64,000 bases of DNA from Planctomycetota bacterium (GCA_014584345.1 JACTNB010000036.1:1-64000), one strand, 5' to 3'; positions 36,342 through 44,833 are shown, numbered from the stretch's first letter. The notes: generated by a model from the sequence alone, not told the origin. Numbers and translations: made by a program.

Positions 36342-36662
36342 ATGGCAGCGAAGCAAGAGAAACCGATGTCAAAAACTGAGTTGTTGACTTCTCTTTCGGA
36401 ATCAACGGGGCTGGCCAAGAAGGACGTTTCCGCCGTACTGGACGGTTTGGGCGTGTTGATTGAAAAGAGCCTCGGAAAGAAAGGGCCCGGCGTGTTCAAC
36501 CTGCCCGGCCTGCTGAAAATTCAGGTGCAGCGCAAGCCTGCCACCAAGGCCACTACCCGCGAGAATCCCTTTAAGCCTGGCGAAATGATGGAAGTCAAAG
36601 CCAAGCCCGCTCGCAATGTCGTGAAGGTCCGACCGCTGAAGGCCCTCAAAGACATGGTTTAA
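36342..36662 (+). CDS. HU-family DNA-binding protein
   Basis: This encodes 106 aa, a histone-like dimer subunit that bends DNA. The fold starts with SKTELLTSLSESTGLAKKDVSAVLDGLGVLIEKSL, followed by the beta-arm segment with ENPFKPGEMMEVKAKPARNVVKVRP, typical of the planctomycete HU variant, and a short basic C-terminus. GGAGG at good distance before ATG 36342 supports the start. A TTGACA promoter lies about 100 bp upstream. A small stem (GACGGAA...TTCCGTC, 36666-36682) follows the stop without a T-tract. Confidence 0.92.
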   Translation: MAAKQEKPMSKTELLTSLSESTGLAKKDVSAVLDGLGVLIEKSLGKKGPGVFNLPGLLKIQVQRKPATKATTRENPFKPGEMMEVKAKPARNVVKVRPLKALKDMV

Positions 36663-37042
36663 TCCGACGGAAGGCTTCCGTCCCGTTGGGAATCCACCCC
36701 TCACAGGTTCGCCGGTTCATCCTGGCGAGCCTGACGGGGCCATCGGCTCCCCTTGCCGACATCCAACGCCACTGGCAGACGGTAGTCCACTCCCCGAATT
36801 GCCCACGATTCCCCGCTCATCGGGAATCGAGATGTGCTCACAAGAACACTAAAAGTGAACCTGGTGGGGTTTGTCAAACCCATCACGGGGATTTTTTGTG
36901 TTTTTTTGTAAAGCACACTTGGCGAGCAATCCTCGTACCAGTACAATTCTCGAAAACGGTAAATTATCGTTTTTACAGTCGCTCTACAGTCTTATAGGCC
37001 GACGCCTGAAATTGTCGCATACGGAGAACGAGGGGAGGCAAG
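36663..37042. other. Intergenic region between HU and csrA
   Basis: About 380 bp. It holds the small stem after the HU gene and an A/T-rich stretch from about 36890 to 37010 likely to contain the csrA promoter (no clear consensus pair seen). The leader directly before csrA has GGGGAGG. No ORF or repeat is convincing. Confidence 0.4.
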
Positions 37043-37258
37043 ATGCTGGTCCTGTCACGCAAAAAAAATGAAAGCATCGTTATTGACGACAGGATCGTCA
37101 TTACGGTGATCGATATTCGCGGCGACAAAGTCCGATTGGGCATTGAAGCCCCGCGGGAAGTGTCGGTCCATCGCAGTGAAGTTTATCACGCGATTCAAGC
37201 GAAATCCGAACAGACTGGCGATTCGGCGACGCTTCCTTCCAATTCAGGTTCTCAATAG
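37043..37258 (+). CDS. csrA: Carbon storage regulator CsrA
   Basis: This encodes 71 aa, an RNA-binding dimer that blocks or stabilises mRNAs at GGA motifs. The family sequence is complete: MLVLSRKKNESIVIDDRIVITVIDI, VRLGIEAPREVSVHRSEVY with the RNA-contacting Arg of VHR. A Ser/Thr-rich tail extends it slightly. GGGGAGGCAAG before the ATG is a strong ribosome-binding site that itself contains GGA, so autoregulation is possible (inference). No flagellar genes or fliW are beside it, unlike many csrA loci. Confidence 0.95.
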   Translation: MLVLSRKKNESIVIDDRIVITVIDIRGDKVRLGIEAPREVSVHRSEVYHAIQAKSEQTGDSATLPSNSGSQ

Positions 37259-37306
37259 CGAAACCGAACATACTGAATTCTTTTCGCTGGAACTCAAGTC
37301 GCTCGC

Positions 37307-37334
37307 TTGACTCGGCCGAAAGGTCTTGTAAATT
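37307..37334 (+). promoter_or_regulatory. Promoter for tRNA-Glu
   Basis: TTGACT (37307-37312) and TAAATT (37329-37334) are 16 bp apart, ending 10 bp before the tRNA. Confidence 0.65.
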
Positions 37335-37344
37335 CTTGCTTGTC

Positions 37345-37419
<75 letters not shown>

Positions 37420-37425
37420 CTCGAC

Positions 37426-37462
37426 AAAAAAGCCCTGCTTCCATGGAAGCAGGGCTTTTTTG
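37426..37462 (+). terminator. Rho-independent terminator after tRNA-Glu
   Basis: AGCCCTGCTTCC and GGAAGCAGGGCT form a 12-bp perfect stem, flanked by A-run and T-run, so it may act in both directions and also end the convergent gene at 37541. Confidence 0.9.
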
Positions 37463-37540
37463 TTTGCATGGGCGAAATGCCCCCCGTATTCTCGCGGAAT
37501 CCATTCACCTGGAGTTCCCGCCCGCGAGGGGAGACAGGCC

Positions 37541-38032
37541 TCAAATCGCTTCGATGGCTCCATTAGGATGAATCCGTACGCCCGGGCCGGCTTCGCGAGG
37601 GGGGCGAGACAGCACGCCCACGGTCAAACGCTGTCCACCAAATTCAGCCGAGAGCACTCCCGTGATTTCGATCACGGTGGAGCGTTCGTCACCCTCGTCC
37701 GCGGAAAGAATGCGATTTCGCAGGGATTCCACCAGCTCGAAGCGATCGAGCAGTTGCTTGAGGTCGAAATCGAAGGCGATTCGTTGCCTTTTCCCGTCGA
37801 GCATACCACCGAAATGCTCGGCGTCTCCGAGATAAAAGTGGACACGCCAGGCTGCTTCGTCGAAGTGGCACTCGAATCCGACGCGTGCCGCTTCGGTTTC
37901 CGGTTCGAACAAATCCGCGGTTTCATTAATAAACTGGGTCAACCAGCCTGGTTTTCGATCTTTTCGGTTACGACGTTGGGCCAGAGCTTCCGCGCGTTGG
38001 ACAAGAAATTGAATCGTTGTGTGTGCATGCAT
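37541..38032 (-). CDS. Hypothetical protein, unrecognised
   Basis: This encodes 163 aa, soluble, rather charged, no signal peptide or membrane helix. The sequence has alternating helix and strand character (ARVGFECHFDEAAWRVHFYLGDAEHFGG, then IAFDFDLKQLLDRFELVESLRNRIL, then TVIEITGVLSAEFGGQRLTVGVLSRPP). Coding is supported by its length, third-position GC and the terminator beyond its end. I do not recognise a family. It converges on tRNA-Glu. Confidence 0.6.
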   Translation of the reverse strand: MHAHTTIQFLVQRAEALAQRRNRKDRKPGWLTQFINETADLFEPETEAARVGFECHFDEAAWRVHFYLGDAEHFGGMLDGKRQRIAFDFDLKQLLDRFELVESLRNRILSADEGDERSTVIEITGVLSAEFGGQRLTVGVLSRPPREAGPGVRIHPNGAIEAI

Positions 38033-38608
38033 GATGTATCGGGTGTTCCAGTTAATCAGTGAGTCGTCAATCTTCGGTGCAGTCCCTGTTTACTCGATTC
38101 CATCCTGGAACATGCATTCCCTGCATCACGATGTCCTGAGCATGAAGTGTGTCAGCCGTTTCCGGGCCGAAGGCTCGGTCGAGAGGCATCCTGCAACCTC
38201 TGCAACACTTCCATTTGGTTTAGCGATCCTGCCGAGCGACGCTCGATTCAATTCGAGCGGCTTCACCGGGCTGGCTTCGGAGGCAACCGCAGGCCTTCGC
38301 GGAAACCTCTGATAAAACCCCATCGGCCGGAGAAAGTGAGAGTCTTTCCTCGCCCAACACAAATATCGATCCGGCCGGGGCCTTGGCCACACAAAAAAAT
38401 CCGCTGAAGCGCCGCTCGGGGAGAATTCCCTATCCGATTCAAGGGAGATGCCCGGCGTAATAATCCTGACGCCCATGACGGTGAAAAATGCAAAAAAACT
38501 CGCTATCATTCCGGTTTTGCTTTTCCCGTGCCTTGTTCCGTTCAAGGGCATGATTCGTTTAACGTATCGCTGGCAACGAAGTTAGAGACAGTCGGACCCT
38601 GATTTCTC
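38033..38608. other. Intergenic region, nothing firmly recognised
   Basis: A 576-bp gap between a minus-strand gene and argB. It should carry divergent promoters. Reading frames here (for example on the minus strand 38126-38551) have unlikely composition and no family resemblance. I see no tRNA-like structure or repeat matching families A or B. Confidence 0.4.
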
Positions 38609-39526
38609 ATGAAAAGCAGCTCGAAAACAGTGGAGTTCCCCTTTGGCCATGAAGCTGCCGTCCGGAAGGCGGGAACCTTGCTGGAAGCCCTGGGCTGGAT
38701 TCGCCAATTTCGCGATCGTCACGTGGTGATCAAGTTGGGAGGGAGCGCACTGGAGGAATCGAATGCCATTCGCAGCTTTCTGACGGATGTCATTTTCATG
38801 GAAACCGTCGGCATGCGCCCGATTCTGGTCCATGGCGGAGGCAAGGCAATCAATCAGGCGATGGCGTCCGCTGGAATCGAGCCCCGTTTTGTCCGGGGGA
38901 GACGCTATACCGATGACCGGACTCTCGAAATTGCCGCCCATGTTCTGGCGGGTGAAATCTGCGAACAACTGGTGGACGAAATCCGCAGTCAGGGGGGGCG
39001 AGCGGTCGGACTGAATCATCTCACCCAGCCGGTCCTGATTGGCGAACAACTCCTGCTCGAAAACCCGGACGGGGGAGAACCGCTCGATCTGGGACGCGTG
39101 GGGCATGTGGTCGGCCTCGAACGGGATGTCCTGCTGGCCACCTGCCGCAGCGATACCATTCCCGTACTCCCCTCAATCGCCCTGGACCACGAGGGAAACA
39201 AGCTCAACGTGAATGCCGATACCGCCGCCGCCGCCGTCGCCCGACTGATTCACGCCGAAAAGCTGATCTTCGTGAGCGATGTGCCCGGTATTTTTCTCGA
39301 TCGCAACGACCCAAACACCCTGCAATCCCACCTCACTGCCCAGCAGTGCCAGGACTTGATTGCCCAGGGGATCATCGATTCGGGCATGGTTCCGAAGGTG
39401 GAAGCCGCCTTGGAAGCCTTGCGGGCCGGCGTGAAAAAGGTGCACCTCGTCGATGCCCGTATCCCCCATTCCCTGCTGCTGGAGATCTACTCCGATCGCG
39501 GCATCGGCACCGAAATCGTGCTGTAA
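38609..39526 (+). CDS. argB: Acetylglutamate kinase
   Basis: This encodes 305 aa, catalysing phosphorylation of N-acetylglutamate in arginine synthesis. Motifs are VVIKLGGSALEE (ATP site), PILVHGGGKAINQAM, RFVRGRRYTDDRTLE, LNVNADTAAAAVA and LIFVSDVPGIFLD, then GMVPKVEAALEAL. An N-terminal helix (about 20 residues before GTLLEALGWIRQF) is present, as in hexameric arginine-inhibited forms, though feedback control cannot be proven from sequence. No other arg gene is adjacent. The start has no strong ribosome-binding sequence. Confidence 0.95.
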   Translation: MKSSSKTVEFPFGHEAAVRKAGTLLEALGWIRQFRDRHVVIKLGGSALEESNAIRSFLTDVIFMETVGMRPILVHGGGKAINQAMASAGIEPRFVRGRRYTDDRTLEIAAHVLAGEICEQLVDEIRSQGGRAVGLNHLTQPVLIGEQLLLENPDGGEPLDLGRVGHVVGLERDVLLATCRSDTIPVLPSIALDHEGNKLNVNADTAAAAVARLIHAEKLIFVSDVPGIFLDRNDPNTLQSHLTAQQCQDLIAQGIIDSGMVPKVEAALEALRAGVKKVHLVDARIPHSLLLEIYSDRGIGTEIVL

Positions 39527-39664
39527 AGGCAGCGTTGACAAATCCGGCTTTCTCGGCAAGCCGCTTATCCTGCACAAGGTGCATGGTCGGTTGCCCCGAC
39601 GCCTTTTGAATCACAAAGAAACAAGTAGACTTACAGAGTCAACATGTTCATTTGTTGTGTTGTG

Positions 39665-39706
39665 TTGACAAGGCTTTTCCAGTCCGATTACAATTTCATT
39701 GTAATC
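39665..39706 (+). promoter_or_regulatory. Near-consensus promoter with overlapping palindromic operator
   Basis: TTGACA (39665-39670) and TACAAT (39689-39694) are 18 bp apart. The -10 box is embedded in a perfect palindrome with 9-bp arms, GATTACAAT and ATTGTAATC, around TTC (39686-39706). A dimeric repressor bound there would block RNA polymerase. It lies about 170 bp before the three-gene cluster starting at 39878. Confidence 0.7.
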
Positions 39707-39818
39707 ACACCCTGAAAAACTCGAAGGTCTTGCAACGGGAATACTGCTGATTCAGGTGCCCGTACCAAGGTTGGATTCGATCTGGAGAAAAGAAAAGCTC
39801 TTCTGCAAATCAGGGGGG

Positions 39819-39881
39819 ATGTCTGAAGTGTTTTGTGTGATTCATGTTAACTCAGGTGCCATAGGCGAGCATTGTTCATGA
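39819..39881 (+). CDS. Possible 20-residue leader ORF
   Basis: A 21-codon frame (ATG 39819 to TGA 39881) beginning MSEVFCVIHV sits between the promoter and the first gene of the cluster. Its stop overlaps the ATG at 39878 as ATGA. AGGGGGG lies immediately upstream of its ATG, closer than ideal for a Shine-Dalgarno. It could couple translation into the first gene or be chance; there are no database-type clues. Confidence 0.35.
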   Translation: MSEVFCVIHVNSGAIGEHCS

Positions 39882-40561
39882 GCTTACAGCTTCGCGCAAC
39901 CATGCAGCAATTAGTCGACCTCAAGAAGATCGCCGAACTTGGAGTCGACAACCTTGGCAATGTCTTCGAAATACTCCAGAGCTTGACCAATCCGACGCTA
40001 GGCCCCCAGGAGTTGCTCGCTGTAGTGTCCGAATTGCTCCCGGACGATGCCGAATGCTTGGTTCGTCAACTTCTGTCCCTTCAGGGGCTGATGAGACAGA
40101 CCGGACGACCAGTGGACGAAGTCATGTCTGGCCTCCGAACCGCGATCGAGCGGGAAGGGGCCGATGTGGGCCTCAATCTCACGGAGTGGGATAATATAGT
40201 TGATATTCTAAAGCAACTTGTTCAGCAGCAATGCGTTCGACTCTCTGCAACAGCCATCGAACTCGCATACGACTATGCGAACCTGCTACGGCGTACGAAG
40301 CTCCTTACGGATATTCGCCCCTTGTTCAACGAAGACGCCGATTCGATCGAAGGTGCCGTCGTTTCGTATACATTGCGTCTACATTACAATAGCGCCGATG
40401 GCGAACATGAATTGAGTGTCGCCCTTGATCAGGCTGATGTCCAGGACTTGGTGGCACAATGCAATCGTGCCTTGAAGAAGGCCGCTACGTCGCGATCCCT
40501 GATGGTCGACAAGTGTGGCATTGCAGTTACCGTCTCGGGGGAGGCGAACGATGGCAACTAA
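39878..40561 (+). CDS. Unknown three-gene cluster, gene 1 (possible COMM-like C-terminus)
   Basis: This encodes 227 aa, cytosolic. Residues 1-135 are helical with coiled-coil-like patterns (LLAVVSELLPDDAECLVRQLLSLQGLM; WDNIVDILKQLVQQQCVRLSATAIELAYDYANLL). From about 135 the sequence TKLLTDIRPLFNEDADS introduces a beta-rich segment (VVSYTLRLHYNSADGEHELSVALDQADVQDLVAQCNRALKKA), whose layout recalls a COMM domain after a helical N-domain. That is a pattern impression only. An alternative TTG start lies at 39872. The gene overlaps the next by 11 bp. Codon use is less GC-biased than in the neighbours. Confidence 0.78.
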   Translation: MSLQLRATMQQLVDLKKIAELGVDNLGNVFEILQSLTNPTLGPQELLAVVSELLPDDAECLVRQLLSLQGLMRQTGRPVDEVMSGLRTAIEREGADVGLNLTEWDNIVDILKQLVQQQCVRLSATAIELAYDYANLLRRTKLLTDIRPLFNEDADSIEGAVVSYTLRLHYNSADGEHELSVALDQADVQDLVAQCNRALKKAATSRSLMVDKCGIAVTVSGEANDGN

Positions 40562-41285
40562 CATGCTGGTAGAACCCCAAGCGATTTCACCGAAGAATAA
40601 CTACTTTACACGGCAAAAGACGGGAGCGCCGCCGAGTCCGATTGAAACCAAGGAATTTTATATCGACATCACGTCGAACGCTCGTGGGGAATGGGTTTCC
40701 CAAAACCTCTCGCGAGCCGTTGTGCAGAACATTCGCCAGTACGAAGTCGGGAATTTGAACGACAAGACCGACGCGATGACGAGAGTAATGCCTGTCAGGC
40801 AATGCGAGTCCAGTCCGCGCGAAGTCGACACTCCTCGCCTCGATGACCCGTTGCTTGTCCAACTTCAGAATCGCTGTACGAATCTCTTTCGAGACGCGGA
40901 AATTCAGGGGAGATTACCGGAGGTCATTAATTGGTTAAACGATTTTTTCGAGGACATGCTAGCAGAGGGAATCGCGACCAAATCGGCAGCGTTCCTGGGT
41001 TACGCCCGACGGCTCGATAATATCGGCCAGACCGATGCTGCGCTGGATATCGTATTCGACCAAATCGATGAGATGTTACTGGCAGGCAATTTCTCGCAGG
41101 TGAACCGGCTTCTCGTCGACATTGCGCCCGAAGACTACTCCGTCGAGTTATTGCTGGGAATCTTGACCTCGACATTGCCCGCGAAGAATCAATTACCGGA
41201 TCGCGCCGAGTTTTACACTCGCACTGCCCAAACGTTGCAATCGCGAGGCGAACTTCAAGAAGGCTTATTGGCAGGGCTGGATTAG
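40551..41285 (+). CDS. Unknown three-gene cluster, gene 2
   Basis: This encodes 244 aa, cytosolic. The N-terminal half (about 1-90) is polar and perhaps disordered (SPIETKEFYIDITSNARGEW). The C-terminal half is helical, TPR-like in feel: RLDNIGQTDAALDIVFDQIDEMLLAGNFSQVNRLLVDIAPEDYSVELLLGILTSTLPAKNQLPDRAEFYTRTAQTLQ in pieces. The ATG at 40551 has GGGGGAGG at ideal spacing inside the end of gene 1, so the two are translationally linked. I have no family name. The repeated-helix tail suggests a protein-interaction role (inference). Confidence 0.75.
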   Translation: MATNMLVEPQAISPKNNYFTRQKTGAPPSPIETKEFYIDITSNARGEWVSQNLSRAVVQNIRQYEVGNLNDKTDAMTRVMPVRQCESSPREVDTPRLDDPLLVQLQNRCTNLFRDAEIQGRLPEVINWLNDFFEDMLAEGIATKSAAFLGYARRLDNIGQTDAALDIVFDQIDEMLLAGNFSQVNRLLVDIAPEDYSVELLLGILTSTLPAKNQLPDRAEFYTRTAQTLQSRGELQEGLLAGLD

Positions 41286-41307
41286 CTAGCATAGGGACAC
41301 CCAAGCA

Positions 41308-41988
41308 ATGGAGCGTGTATTCACGTTTGCCGATCCCCCCGCGAAAGCAGGGCACTGGGTCGTAGTTGCTTTGGGCGAGCCAACTCCAGATCAACGACAT
41401 ATCGGCATTCTTCACCGCGATAAAAGCGAGAACTACGACTTTCTGCACCTAGCGTGGCATTGTGTTCTTAAAAACGACGCCGTCCGTCCCGATTACCTGA
41501 GAGCCTGGATTGCGCCCGAGGTACCAAACGCGAGGCAGCGGATCATCGCGGCATTTTGCCGGCGCGTATGGAAAACAAATGGGGTACAAGGAATCCCCTA
41601 CGCCTTCAGCGACCCCCAGGGTGCGCTCCATCAGGCAACCGGAGCATTCCTGATTGGCAATAGTCGCCATGGCCTGACATGTTCCAGTTTTGTGCTTGCG
41701 GTCTTCCATGCCGTCGGCCTGCAATTGGCGGATTATGGTTCTTGGCCCTCAGAGCGCACCGGAGATCGCGAGTGGCAGCAATCGATCCTCAATAAATTAC
41801 AGGAAAGAGCCGAGCAAGAGCATATCGACAAGATATGTAAGGAAATCGGTTCGGTCCGTTATCGACCGGAAGAAGTCGCCGCCTCCACTGTGCTCGCGCC
41901 ACCACCTGCCGAGTTCCATCAGGTTGAATCGCTTAGTCGGCAAATCGTTGATCGAATTCGCAATCAATCCAATTCCGCATCCCCTTGA
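41308..41988 (+). CDS. Unknown three-gene cluster, gene 3 (candidate permuted papain-fold hydrolase)
   Basis: This encodes 226 aa, no signal peptide. Residues 30-36 (RHIGILH, His31) and a later GLTCSSFVLAVFHAVG (Cys125) show the order His-before-Cys typical of circularly permuted NlpC/P60-like (YiiX/LRAT-type) enzymes. That fold cleaves peptide, isopeptide or acyl bonds. The assignment is by motif eye only; conserved third polar residue is uncertain. The C-terminal about 70 residues are charged and helical. It starts 22 bp after gene 2 and ends 72 bp from the convergent RNase P RNA. Confidence 0.75.
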   Translation: MERVFTFADPPAKAGHWVVVALGEPTPDQRHIGILHRDKSENYDFLHLAWHCVLKNDAVRPDYLRAWIAPEVPNARQRIIAAFCRRVWKTNGVQGIPYAFSDPQGALHQATGAFLIGNSRHGLTCSSFVLAVFHAVGLQLADYGSWPSERTGDREWQQSILNKLQERAEQEHIDKICKEIGSVRYRPEEVAASTVLAPPPAEFHQVESLSRQIVDRIRNQSNSASP

Positions 41989-42060
41989 TTCCTGGCAATG
42001 CCGTCGCTTCCTGTGTTTTGCCCACAGCGGGGGGTTTGCGGAGGAAGAGGAAAAAAAATC

Positions 42061-42438
<378 letters not shown>

Positions 42439-42688
42439 CATAGTCATTATTACGACATCCTTTCCCCACCGAAAGTTCCCTCCACGGGAAATCCTGCTCC
42501 CGCAGCCCCTCTTCCGTGAGCGCGGCCCGGGAGTTCGAGGCCCAGAATCTCTCGGCGACCTCTCCCGCAGCCGGGAATTTTCTCTTTTTTGCGAGACCGA
42601 ATGCCTATAGAATGAGGTTTAGGGGCCGCTCGTTTTTATTCCAGGTTTCCACTCCTCTCTGCCAGGCGGGTCGTAAGGTTTCAACAGC

Positions 42689-43186
42689 ATGTATGGCGAA
42701 CTCAATCCCCTGGGCGGGGGCGATCCCATCCCTCTGAAAAAACAGAAACTGCTGGTGGGCCGGCGTCCCACATGCGATTTGTGCCTCCCCTTTCCGAATG
42801 TTTCCTCGCAACATTGTGAACTGGAAATGAAGAATGGGTATTGGCACATTCAGGATCTCGGCAGCAGTAACGGCCTGAAGGTGAATGGGGCGCGGGTGGA
42901 ATCGAAGTTTCTGTTGCCGGGTGACGAATTAACAATCGCGAAGCATCGTTTTGCCATCCAGTACGAACCCCTGTCCGACGCTCCCCCGCCAGAGGATGAC
43001 AATCCGTTTAGCCTCTCGCTGATGGAAAAGGCGGGGCTGGTGAACAAGCGACGCAAGAAAAAGGCCGATTCCAGTCACGAAGAAGATTTGCTGGGAGACG
43101 CCTCAAAAGCCAAAATTGCCCCCCGCCCGAAATCCACGGGGAACCAACAGGAAGACCAGATCATGCAATGGCTTTCCGAGGATTGA
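42689..43186 (+). CDS. FHA domain protein
   Basis: This encodes 165 aa. An FHA fold lies at about 18-90: KLLVGRRPTCDLCLPFPNVSSQHCELEMKNGYWHIQDLGSSNGLKVNGARV, containing the G-R, S-x-x-H and N-G elements that contact phosphothreonine. The tail (95-165) is charged, Lys-rich and probably disordered, possibly a regulatory region. No kinase is nearby. The short gap (63 bp) to rsgA suggests co-transcription. AAGG before the ATG is a moderate ribosome-binding site. Confidence 0.9.
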   Translation: MYGELNPLGGGDPIPLKKQKLLVGRRPTCDLCLPFPNVSSQHCELEMKNGYWHIQDLGSSNGLKVNGARVESKFLLPGDELTIAKHRFAIQYEPLSDAPPPEDDNPFSLSLMEKAGLVNKRRKKKADSSHEEDLLGDASKAKIAPRPKSTGNQQEDQIMQWLSED

Positions 43187-43249
43187 ATCGGCCCCACCGG
43201 CGGAAGACGACGTCTCTTAACTCTGTTCACGGGAACATCACACTCGCAC

Positions 43250-44389
43250 GTGGCTCCGAAAAAGCGTAAAATACGAGTTGATCTTAAGAAGAACCGAGGC
43301 AAACGCGCGCGGGCAGGTCACGAGTTGCGACAGGCGGTCCAGCAGGATCGCATCGACGATCTGCAGGCATCCGAACGGGTTTCGGGCAAGGGGGCGTTGA
43401 CGCGACGGCGAACCGTTATTACCGACGTCGACGAGCAGACCGCCGACCACGCCGCAGTCCCCAGCCTGGATGTCGATCTGGATCGTTGCCGTTCGGGCCG
43501 AGTACTGTCGATCGTCGGTTCGCATCAATGCCGAGTACAGGATGAACAGGGCGAAGTGCACGTGTGCGCAGTGCGCCAAATTCTGCGGACTCTCAGCCAG
43601 GCAACGCGGAATGCCGTCGTTGCGGGTGATCGAGTTCTCTTCGAGCCAATGCCAGGCCAGCAGGGGATGATCCACCGCGTCGAGCCGCGCACGGGGACAC
43701 TCGGGCGAGGTTCGGGCCGGGCGCAGCAGTTGATTGTGGCGAATGTCGACCTGGCGGTAATTGTGGTGGCCGCCGCCGCTCCCCATCTGAAACCTAGCCT
43801 GATCGATCGCTTTCTGATCAGCTGCGAAAAGGGGGGCGTGCAACCGTTGATCTGCATTAACAAATGCGATCTGGCGGAACCGAGGCACCTGCTGCCCATC
43901 GTCGGGCAATACGCCAATCTGGGCTATCGTCTGTTTCTCGCCTCCGCCGAAACGGGAGCAGGCCTGGAGGAATTGAGGCAAGCCCTGCGCGGTCGGCAAT
44001 CGGTCTTCAGCGGGCAAAGCGGGGTAGGAAAAACCTCGCTGCTCAATCGGATTCAGCCAGGCCTGGGATTGCGTACCTCCCAGGTCTCCGACGATTCCGG
44101 CAAGGGCCGCCACACCACGCGCACCGCCGTGCTGAAGCAACTCGACGGCGGAGGCTGGGTGGTGGATACTCCGGGAATACGCCAGTTGCGGCTGTGGGAT
44201 GTGCATCCCGAGGAAATCGAGGGATATTTCATCGAATTTCGCCCGTTCGTCCGCTATTGCCGCTTCCCGGATTGCCTGCATCTCCACGAAGGGGAGTGTG
44301 GTATCAAACAGGCGGTCGCGTCGGGGCTGATCTCCACGCGGCGCTACGAAAGCTATCTGAAAATCCTATCCGATCGCGATGACGATTGA
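43250..44389 (+). CDS. rsgA: Ribosome small-subunit GTPase RsgA
   Basis: This encodes 379 aa, a circularly permuted GTPase that checks 30S maturation. After an N-terminal basic extension (MAPKKRKIRVDLKKNRGKRARA) and an OB-fold region come the permuted G motifs in order G4 (INKCDL), G1 (SGQSGVGKTSLLN) and G3 (DTPGIRQLRLW). The C-terminal zinc part, FPDCLHLHEGECGIKQAV, supplies Cys/His ligands. The start is GTG 43250; there is no strong Shine-Dalgarno but homology supports it. The basic N-terminus is longer than the usual. Confidence 0.93.
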   Translation: MAPKKRKIRVDLKKNRGKRARAGHELRQAVQQDRIDDLQASERVSGKGALTRRRTVITDVDEQTADHAAVPSLDVDLDRCRSGRVLSIVGSHQCRVQDEQGEVHVCAVRQILRTLSQATRNAVVAGDRVLFEPMPGQQGMIHRVEPRTGTLGRGSGRAQQLIVANVDLAVIVVAAAAPHLKPSLIDRFLISCEKGGVQPLICINKCDLAEPRHLLPIVGQYANLGYRLFLASAETGAGLEELRQALRGRQSVFSGQSGVGKTSLLNRIQPGLGLRTSQVSDDSGKGRHTTRTAVLKQLDGGGWVVDTPGIRQLRLWDVHPEEIEGYFIEFRPFVRYCRFPDCLHLHEGECGIKQAVASGLISTRRYESYLKILSDRDDD

Positions 44390-44596
44390 TCCCCATTCGC
44401 CCGCGAGCAGAACCTGTTTCGCGTAAGAGCCACGCTACCAGCGCCGCAACCTGCCTGTTTACGGGCCCTTTGACGTCCAAACGCCGCTACGTGGTAGAGC
44501 ACGCTGCTCGCGCCCAGATTTCTACTACAATAGCGAATTCGCATTTCTGACACCTATACTAATACCGTAAAGTCTGTTGCGAACAAGCCCCGAAAA

Positions 44597-44760
44597 CTAG
44601 CCGCACCCGTCAGGAAGCGGGCCACGCGGGCGGTTCCTCGATGAACACTGCTTTGAACAACTTAAGCAATGGCAATGTGTTCCGACAATCTTGGGCCCAA
44701 TTTGGCCCGCTTCCTCACGGGCGCGGCTAGTTCGCCGACGTCGGCAATCCTGATTTATTG
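44597..44760. repeat. Dispersed repeat family B, copy 2 (most complete)
   Basis: Arms 44597-44623 (CTAGCCGCACCCGTCAGGAA...) and 44704-44730 are inverted with 2 mismatches in 27. Beyond the right arm, 44731-44760 also matches (inverted) 57848-57874 at its outer 12 bp, so the mobile unit is larger than the arms. No ORF lies inside. It fills the middle of the 44390-44833 gap; I saw nothing else there. Confidence 0.8.
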
Positions 44761-44833
44761 ATGCGGTGAGCAAACCGCTCTGGGCGAGTTCGCGAGGAAC
44801 GTCTCAAGACAGGGTGCCTGCCATGTGTGTCCG

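Noticed and set aside
38126..38551. Minus-strand frame in the gap before argB
   Set aside because: Unlikely composition, no ribosome-binding site and no recognisable domain; left as intergenic.
39878..41988. Toxin-antitoxin module
   Set aside because: Three genes of more than 220 residues each, without a known toxin fold or typical small antitoxin, do not fit.
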